In this document: positions 56,333 through 64,000 of the stretch, piece by piece | Numbering within the stretch: position 1 is the first letter of the stretch | Layout of the letters: the number at the start of each line of letters is the position of its first letter | DNA from: Straminergon stramineum | Lineage: Eukaryota; Streptophyta; Bryopsida; Hypnales; Calliergonaceae | DNA: 64,000 bases | NCBI GenBank assembly: GCA_963920665.1 | Contig: OY987270.1 | Coordinates: 17,510,019 to 17,574,018, forward strand | Direction: 5' to 3' | Made by a program: the position numbers and the translations under genes | Notes under the pieces: generated by a model | The model's database searches: none | The model's input: the letters and a program-made list of their open reading frames with translations, nothing else | What the model was told of the DNA's origin: nothing

Positions 56333-58165
56333 ATCAACCTTGTAAAATATCTCCAACTTCACACAATTACACCCACTGAAATATAGTATAAATGAGCCTT
56401 CAACAAATGGTTTTGTGTCTTTCTCGAGATGCTTAAAAAGTTTACTCAAAAGAACAATGTAAGATTATTCTAAGTCATGACTTTAAAAATTCTCCCAAAA
56501 CACAATTTTTTTTCATGAAAATTTATAATTTTTGTTGATTGACAATTAATAATATCCATTAAAAAGAATATTGACTCTCTCTCTATGGTGAATGAATGGT
56601 TTTCAATCTTTCTACCCTTTACCTATCTCATCATATTGTAAGTCTCAAAATAGAATCACCTCTATTTCTAAGCCAAAAGCAAAGAAACCGTCCTCCACTT
56701 ACAACCAGCCACCTGATCTCAATCCCCGAAGCCAAGTGGCACCACCACGTAGTATCTAGCATATTCCTAGATCTTCCATTTTGACACCTTCATGACGCAT
56801 AAAGTCTCGCTCCTTATCGCAGAGCCCTATTCCCACCGCAGTCCCCCGACTCCTACTAATTCTCCTTCCACACTAATTGAAATCATCATTTGCTCACAAG
56901 CTCAGTTTCCGCGAGCTTCTCCAGTTCCTCGCCGAAGACGCCAGAGATTCTCGCAGCGACTGACGCTGGGCCTCAATTTTTTTTCCTTCCCTGGAAGCTC
57001 GTCGAATCGTCGCTGGTGGCAGCAGCTCCATGAAGAAATTTTTCCTTTTCGCGAATTTTTATGGTCATTTTGAGTGCTTTTTTTGAGTGTATTAGCAACT
57101 CAGTAGGCGGTGAAATTCGTGCGCTGCTGGTAATCAAGGGCGACAGGAGCGGCGTTGTTGTTCCTTTCAGAGGTGCGTGGTTTTATTTTGGTCCGGATTA
57201 AATCAGTACTGAGTTTTGGTAGATGACAAGCGTGCAATGCGTTTGAGCTCGTTTGAGAAGTTTTGTGTTTAGGTTTAGTGTTTTTGGTGTTAGCGATGGT
57301 GTGAATGGGAATCCGAGTTGACTAGAATTTCATGTGGATGCTTGTCCACTTAGAAATTTACAGCTTTTGAACTTGATAAGGTAATCCTTTTATTTCGAGA
57401 ACCTTAGTTAGTGGAGTATGTTTTTCTGATAGTTTCGAGGATGTGAGTTTGCTCCCAGTGTTTTTTTTCCCTCCGGAAATCATCACATGATCTTGAAATT
57501 CACACCTCACTTAATACTTTGTGAACCTGAAGGCCTAATGTGCTCCAATTCAGCTCCAGAAGTCTTAGTTCCGCTCGGGAGTGAGCTTTTTCTTCTTTTG
57601 AGGACTGAGCGACTGAATTAGGGTTTGGTGATTTTCGTTTCTTCGGGGTGAAATTTATTGTGCATTTTGTGTCATTTTGTGTCATTTTGGTGAATATGTA
57701 GCTTGGTCTTGTAGTTCAAGAGTATCTTTCTTGATACGGTCCCTGCTGATTCGAATGCTGATTGCTGCACCCCGTGTAACAAATTCTTGGCTCTGCTACC
57801 AGACGCTTGTGGTTTCTGTTTGCTTTTACGATTTCGAGTGTTAAAAACTAATTTCGGGCTCTGCTATCGGACGCTTGTGATTCTGTTCGCCTTTACGATT
57901 TCGAGTGTTGTAAATTGCAAATTGCAAATTGTAGTTGCTTTCACGATTTTCTGTGTTTAACTTTTGTTATACCTACACTCTTTGATTTTTGTTTTCTGGA
58001 TTCAGAAAGTTTGCTGCTGGATGCAGGAGCTCTATCATCCAACCCCTACCTTTCTATGTGACGTCGGTTACCTGATCAGATCGTTTATGGACTGGTCGGA
58101 ACCAAAAAGTGCCGCGATTTGTTATCGGAATTTCCGTGATATTGGGAAATGAGGCTTCGACGACA
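56333..58165 (+). promoter_or_regulatory. Promoter and 5' leader region of the lipase gene
   Basis: AT-rich until about 56800, then a CT- and G/C-richer stretch (about 56870-57170) like a plant 5' UTR exon. CAGAG|GTGCGT at about 57170 could be a donor and TTCTGGATTCAG at about 58002 an acceptor, giving a leader intron of about 0.8 kb. The CDS start at 58166 follows on the second exon. No TATA box or start site is claimed. A 93-codon frame at 56792-57073 lies in the leader and is probably not coding. Confidence 0.45.
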
Positions 58166-61100
58166 ATGCAGATTCCTCAGTGGTTGACGTCGCTGCAGCG
58201 GCAGTTTGAAGTGCGGATACAGCAACAGCAGGCTCAACAGCGTGCACGTCACGACAACGGTATTACGTCTGCAGTGGCTGGTCTGCAATGGCCGCAATGG
58301 CGATTGAGATGGCCCTGGCAGGACAGGAGGGCAGCAATAACTCAGCGAGAGGCAGGAGAGGAGTACAAGAAGAAAGTGGCAGCATTGTGTGCTGCACTAA
58401 AGGTAGAGAATGTGACGGACTTGCAGGACCTTTTGGGGGCAATGGTGCTCTCCGAGTCTGTGTACAAACGACCTGAATCTGAAGTTGTCAGGGCTGTCAA
58501 CAAATTCAAGGAAGATTTTGGAGGCCAGCTGGTGGGGGTGAATTGCATCCAAAGCTCCCTGGATCATGTTCCTCACAGGTGATTTTGGATCTCCACCGTT
58601 GATTATCTTTCATTTTCCGCACTTAACCTGTTTTCGCATAGCTACCGTTTATCGTTTATTCTATTGCGTATGGTTTGTAGGTTTAACGCTAATTCAAACA
58701 CCATATATTAGTGTACCTATTTATTCAGACCATTTACTGAGGTTTCGATCTCATTTTGGTCACTTTCTGATTGAGTGACTATTCACTTCTTGATGATTGC
58801 CGCAAGGTACACTGTTTCACTAAAAGTGTTTGTTTACTATGTGGCACGCTATTTAAGTGTTACATTCAATCATGTATGACACTGAATAGAATGCACTATG
58901 TGCTTCGGCTATTGCATCTATTTTTGCTGTAATAATTGAAAATTTGAAAGGATTTTATTCAACAGGTTTAGAATCAATCGGTATATTTTCATTTTGTCGG
59001 TTTACAATACACTAACCGTCGGTAGTCTATTTCTCTCGCAGGTACTTGCTTGCCGAGGCGGGGAACACACTTTTTGTTTCCTTCATTGGCACTAAACAGT
59101 TGCAGGATGTGGTGGCGGATGTTAACTTCCTCCAACGGTCTTTATTTGGGGAGGATTTTGAAGACATCGATAGCGATGAGCAATCGAAGTTGGTCGTGGA
59201 GGGTAATGGTAAGGGTCTCGGGTTGAATGGTGAATTACCTCCCCGGTCAGCCAAGGCAGTGAAAGTGAAGCCTGCTGCACATAGGGGCTTTCTTGCACGA
59301 GCAAAGAAAATACCAGCCACTGAGCTTTACAGACTAGCCCAACGAAAAGACCGCAGGTTGGTCTTATGCGGACACTCACTTGGTGGAGCAGTAGCGGTGC
59401 TTGCTACATTGGCTATACTTCGAGCCTTTACAAGTTCTCGAGCAACTAACAAGGTTCAGGTGAAGTGCATCACATTCTCACAGCCTCCCGTTGGGAACGC
59501 TGCTCTTCGAGACTATGTGCACAAGAAAGGATGGCAACATCATTTTCGGACTTACTGTATCCCGGAAGATGTCATTCCTCGCATTTTATCCCCTGCTTAT
59601 TTCGAGCATTTCCGCTCTCAAACTCTGAATGGGGGTTCCAAAGATGACAACCAGGTGGTGAAAGAAACTAAGAACGGCGGAGAGCCAATGGTTTTAGGTG
59701 TTGGTCCTACCCAACCGAACCCTTTCTGGAGAATTGCAAGGCTTGCACCTCTTGCAGGTGCAGGGGTGCAAACGTCAATGCAATGGCTGAAGGGAAAACG
59801 GAACAATGGTCAACTTGAGACCCCAGTAGAAAAGGATGAGACTACTGAAGGCTCTGCACAAGTGCTCAAGATATACGAAGATAGTGATGGCGTTGCTTTA
59901 GTGGAGGCTGAAGCGAAATCAGGTTAGCGCTCGGGGAGTTTTCGAACTCCACCGGTGATTATCTTTCATTATCCATATTCAACCTGGTTATCGTATAGAT
60001 ACTTTGTTCATTGCCCTGTTCCTAATGTTATTAGAATTAATTTCCAAATTTTGACCGGTTTTTCAAAAATCAGTCGATTTATAACGTACTAACCGTATGT
60101 TCTTCTCGAACCCTGAATTAGGTGATGAGAAGCTTGACCTGAAACCCGGTGCAGTTGCAGCTGAGTGGCTAGAAAGGGTTCCATCCCTACCATCGTTACC
60201 CTCTTATGTACCATTTGGCGAACTTTATTTGCTCGAAAAGCTTTCTGTTCAGCAGCTTTCTGCTTTGGAATACACTCAGCTGACCACGATGCAGTCGGTG
60301 CTGCTGGAGCTTAGAGAACGGTGTCAATCTCACTCTATGAGGTCGTACCGAGCTCGGTTCCAGAAGATTTTCAACTCTTGCATGTCAAAAGATGTGCCAA
60401 TAAGTAATATTGAGAATTTCCCTCTCTTGCCGCACCTGCAACAATGGCTGAATAGTCTAGGAGGCCAGATGGCCGAAGCTGGAAGAATATCTGAGCCTAT
60501 TAGTATCAGACTGGCCACAGCTATGGTGCCTTTAGGCTGGACAGGTTTGGTAGGAGAGAAGAAGGGGTCTCGTCCCTTAAAGGTGGACATATTGGGCCAT
60601 GGTTTACATTTGTGTACGCTGGTCCAAGCGAGGGTGAATGGACGATGGTGCTCTACAACTATAGAAATCTCGCCACCTAAACCAGAAGGCGGAAGACAAT
60701 CCAAGCTACAGAGAATGCGGATTCGTGTAGGGGATCCTCTCCAACAATCGGCACAAGTACTGCCTACTTCCGAGAACGAGGTCTTTAATGGCTCTGGGTG
60801 TGATATGGGTGGAAGCAGTAGCTTTGAAGTTGACGGATTAGGTGAAGTGACCATCTTTTGCAGCACAGATTTCATGACCACTTCAAGAGAAGTGGCCATG
60901 CGGCTTCGGCGTGTACGTTTACTTGGTTTTGAAGGAGCAGGGAAAACTTCTTTGTACTTCGCTCTATTGGGAGGAGAGGGTATGATGTTGGCTCACAGCT
61001 TTGGTGGTATGCTACCTGACATGGACTGGCGTGAGGGCGTAGTTGGAGGCGTCAGTTACGTTGATGGCCCGGGAGTGAGCCTTCAGGATTTACCTGGTGA

Positions 61101-61764
61101 TGCACAGCGGCTGCAGAAGGAGCTGGCTGTAAAGGCTGGTCCGAACTCTAAGAAGCTAGATCTTGTAATTCTGGTTCACAATTTGGCTCATAAGATCCCT
61201 CAAATGCGAGCCTCATCTCGACCTGCTCTTGCTCTGCTCATGGATGAGGTTGCCGCTGCTGGGGTGCCCTTTGTTTTGACCATCACGAACAAGTTTGCAG
61301 TCAGTGCTGATAGGCGACAAATAGCAACTGTCGGGGTTATGGAGACGTACCAAGTGCCACTGAACCGAAGTGTGGTCGTGAACTCGTGTCCCCACGTAGT
61401 GCATGGAGTAGCGACAGACGCCTTGGTCGAGAATGAGGGTATACCACAGCGTATCATAGCAGGTTCTATGAACCTTGTACAAAGACCGTTCCGAAAAAAT
61501 CCTATGGTGCAAAAATCAGAAGGCATTGAGAATTTGCAGGCTCTTGTGCATAGCGTCTTGCTGGAGCAAGAGGAAGCTGCAATGAAGGAGTTTTCAAAGC
61601 AAGTTTTAGCTTATGAGAGTGCCAAAGAGTTGGATAAGCTGGAAGCGATTAAGCACGGGCGTGACAGGTTTGCAGGTGCAACTACGGCTGCGGGTATTGG
61701 AGCCGGTTTTGGATTGGTTATTGCATTTATGTTGGGCGCTGTCAATAGTTTGCGTAAGCCTTGA
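58166..61764 (+). CDS. Class-3 lipase fused to P-loop GTPase-like domain (plant type)
   Basis: Exons 58166-58578, 59042-59922 and 60122-61764 (phases 2 and 1, GT..AG) give 978 residues, close to the roughly 1000 of the Arabidopsis At3g07400-type protein as I remember it. Residues 1-138: Gln-rich start, then WRLRWPWQDRRA and a conserved helical block (LSESVYKRPESEVVRAVN). Residues 139-430: alpha/beta-hydrolase of lipase class 3 with nucleophile elbow GHSLGG (Ser about 250), ITFSQPPVGN, and PEDVIPRILS for the acid/His part. Residues from 433: a linker, then Walker A GFEGAGKT (700-707), a DGPG turn and TITNKFA, where the GTPase G4 motif NKxD lacks its Asp. The C-terminus has a Gly/Ala-rich hydrophobic segment, possibly a membrane anchor. 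It probably hydrolyses acyl-glycerolipids; substrate and location are unknown. Intact, with no stops. Confidence 0.93.
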
Positions 61765-62500
61765 AAGCTACCATTGTCGGCTTTTGGAATTTTGGGACAC
61801 TTAGCGAGTCTCTTTCAATGGCACTTCTGTCATCTCCTGATTGATACCCTCGTTAGTACTGATTGAGTAGAAAGGTCTGGAACCAAGAACCTTCTAGGTC
61901 AATTATTTTGTGGTTTGAATAGTGTCAGGGTTGAAGATCGACAAAGTAGAAGTCAATTCCATGGGAACTCATCGTAGGATGTGGATAATTCCCTTATTGT
62001 TGCAACAGGAGAGTTGGCACGTGTCAGCCAATAGAGTTCGTTAAAGTTCTGCTGTACATACACTTTTAGTTGATTTCCACTCTAGGTTTTTGGTCTTCTG
62101 ATTTTTGCGGTCTTCTCCGCATGCATAACATGCAAGGCTAGAAAGATCTGTGAGAAGGCTATCATTTTCCTAGATACCGTGATTGGGAGCCAAGCTAGGA
62201 CACATGTGGATGGGGATTATTCACAGGAAGGTGGACTCCACCTGATGTCCACAAGTGGCCGGGTTGTCATTTTAACTTAGTGATAGTGATTCTTTGGCAC
62301 CGATTGTATCAAGATTACAGGATGTGAATTTGGAAGTCGGCAAGCTAAACATGAGTTTCAAATTTTTGGATCCTTTTGGCAAACACGCACTTGTTTGACT
62401 GTCACGTTCTGTAAACTTAGATTTAAACTATTTGCTGTATTTTGGAATTGTGAAAACATTTGTATCCTTTGCAGTGATCGTTGCTTAAGTTAATTCATTT
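61765..62500 (+). other. 3' UTR and downstream region of the lipase gene
   Basis: Follows the TGA at 61762-61764. Composition stays mixed until about 62470 (TTTGGAATTGTGAAAACATTTG) and then changes. No poly(A) signal can be assigned with certainty and no further gene is visible. Confidence 0.4.
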
Positions 62501-62859
62501 GACTATCAGGACTAAGAACCTTGTCACATTCAGTCATGCAGGAACTGGACCTACACTGTTATACTGGACTGGATAGAGGTGGCTCCTATTCCGCTCTCCA
62601 GAAACAAAGAGTATTCAGTATTGTTCCGGGTGAGTTCATGGTGCTACAGTATTCCACCATTGGGCTATTTCTTTTTCTTGAGTCACGCTTCCCACGCAGG
62701 TGATGGTTGTGTACAGTACATCGGTCATTAGCAGGCGCCTCAGCCAGGCTTTTTGAGGACTGTGCACATGTTTGACCAGGTATGTTTTTCCACCAAGCCA
62801 ACCGTCCGAATCTGGATGTGTGATAGGTAAACAATTTTGGACCATTCTGCTTATAATGT

Positions 62860-62919
62860 ATATAATAATAATGATGATGACAATAATAATGATAATAATA
62901 ATAATAATAATGATGATGG
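62860..62919 (+). repeat. (AAT/ATG)n microsatellite
   Basis: An impure trinucleotide run of TAA and TGA units, interrupted once by CAA. It creates a poly-Ile stretch in a minus-strand frame that is not a gene. Confidence 0.9.
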
Positions 62920-64000
62920 TATGTAGACCTTCCTGAATGAAGACCATTTGTGAGGGCGGGTGTTTCTGAGGGCTACCTTGTTGCTTCCTAGTAGACCCAT
63001 CTTGTACAATATCATAAGCCAATGATGATTTGATTTGAAGGATATGGACCCATGACCAAGGAAGTCACCAAAATACTTTGATTATTGGATCAATAGGTGC
63101 ATTCTTTGTTCCCACAATTAACAGTGAAGTCATCCATTGGACTTATTAGGTTTGTAGCATCTTTACTAGGTTAATCCCTCCACTTAAGGTTTGAATGGGT
63201 TCAAAAACATCATTGCTTTTGAAGTGTTATAGATCTCAATATCATTGAGTTGTAAAGATCTCAACTAAACAATCTTGTAGGTGTGCATGTTGCAAATGAC
63301 ATGAATTAAATTTGGAGTCATTTGGTAACATAGATTACAAGATTGTAATGTTCTAGTGTTGAAAAAAGGATATTGAAATTCTCCCAAAACACATTTGACA
63401 ATGAAATTTGACTTCTAAACCTACTTAAATGAAAAAACTTTAATCTAGAGTGTGATTCAAAACCAGCCATACAAACACAATGGTTAAAAAAAAATCACTC
63501 AATGGACTCATTGTGTTTGCAAAATGGCTTTGAAATGTCAAAAAATAGCAAGAAAAGTTGTAAAAAACACATCAAAGGTTGAACCTCCTACTAAAATGCT
63601 TCTTAGTCACTCATAGTTTCTTGGATTGATATGAAATTTTAGCTACACGAATTAGACTAGTATGCACAATTTTTTCAAAAAAAGTTATTAGAAATGGACA
63701 TTATATGAAGAAGAAACAAGACACCAAAGTTCACTGTAGTCCAAAAATGTTTGGATTTTGAACCTTGAATTGCTCCCTAACATTCAAAACAACTTGGATT
63801 GATATAAAAATTTTACTACAATAATTAGACTTCAATGGGAATAGAACCTTATAAATTTGATTGAAGATAGACATTGGATGTAGGAGATACAAGCCCTTCA
63901 AGTTGCAACCATCAAATGCAATTTGTTAACTCAAATTGAACTTATAAACTTCCATTGGCTTTCAAAAAATCAGTACATCTTGGATTGATTTGAAAACTTT
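62920..64000. other. AT-rich sequence with degenerate repeats to window end
   Basis: No gene. From about 63600 a unit containing CTTGGATTGAT..AAA.TTT, ATTAGACT and GACATT..ATG recurs with starts at 63620, 63793 and 63979. That is a spacing of about 173-186 bp, and the repeat is cut by the window end. Confidence 0.5.

Noticed and set aside
56792..57073. 93-codon frame upstream of the lipase
   Set aside because: Lies in the probable 5' UTR, is Ser/Pro-rich without a domain, and is not in phase with the lipase exons.
62636..63022. 128-codon minus-strand frame with poly-Ile
   Set aside because: The Ile run is the translated microsatellite.

Overview
This is a nuclear window from a land plant. 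The one clearly intact host gene (58166-61764, three exons) encodes a class-3 lipase fused to a P-loop domain, an architecture I know from plants (an Arabidopsis At3g07400-type protein). The SET-domain fragment at 16.0-17.8 kb is of the plant SUVR type. Low gene density, AT-rich spacers and piggyBac-type DNA transposons make an early-diverging plant (bryophyte, lycophyte or fern) more likely than a flowering plant, but I cannot name the species. I see no tRNA, rRNA, CRISPR or bacterial-type feature.

Almost everything else is transposable elements. (1) 2402-8748: a complete but decayed piggyBac element (A) with TTAA on both sides and matching terminal inverted repeats. (2) About 9.9-24.2 kb: a probable very large DNA transposon carrying two convergent gene sets. 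The plus strand (11145-17791) holds a coiled-coil/zinc-finger protein and a SUVR-type histone methyltransferase. The minus strand (23715-18213) holds a multi-exon DDE-type transposase. A solo LTR sits in a transposase intron. (3) 24.2-36.7 kb: AT-rich sequence and a CA-rich tract holding a wrecked Ty3/gypsy reverse transcriptase, three copies of a small MITE with 4-bp target duplications, and a piggyBac-type MITE. (4) 36818-50370: a second piggyBac element (B, minus strand) whose transposase was split by a very young Ty3/gypsy chromovirus (39185-47076; equal-length 1179-bp LTRs, 5-bp target duplication). The solo LTR at 21.2 kb belongs to the same family. (5) 50.4-56.6 kb: AT-rich sequence with two more piggyBac-type MITEs and one fold-back MITE. 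(6) 56.6-62.5 kb: the lipase gene. (7) Window end: microsatellite and degenerate repeats.

Two items look most novel. First, both piggyBac transposases carry the same long N-terminal extension (two conserved blocks separated by RGG-rich sequence) ahead of the usual DDD core and C-terminal Cys-rich domain. Second, a transposase gene and an H3K9-methyltransferase-like gene lie tail to tail in one apparent element, with introns of the same unusual AGTACT-rich composition. Both systems are now dead: most nonsense codons look like CAG to TAG, CAA to TAA or CGA to TGA changes, as expected from deamination of methylated cytosine.

The exon joins given for the lipase, the SET domain and the transposase were derived by hand from reading-frame phase and splice consensus, and they agree with each other in phase.
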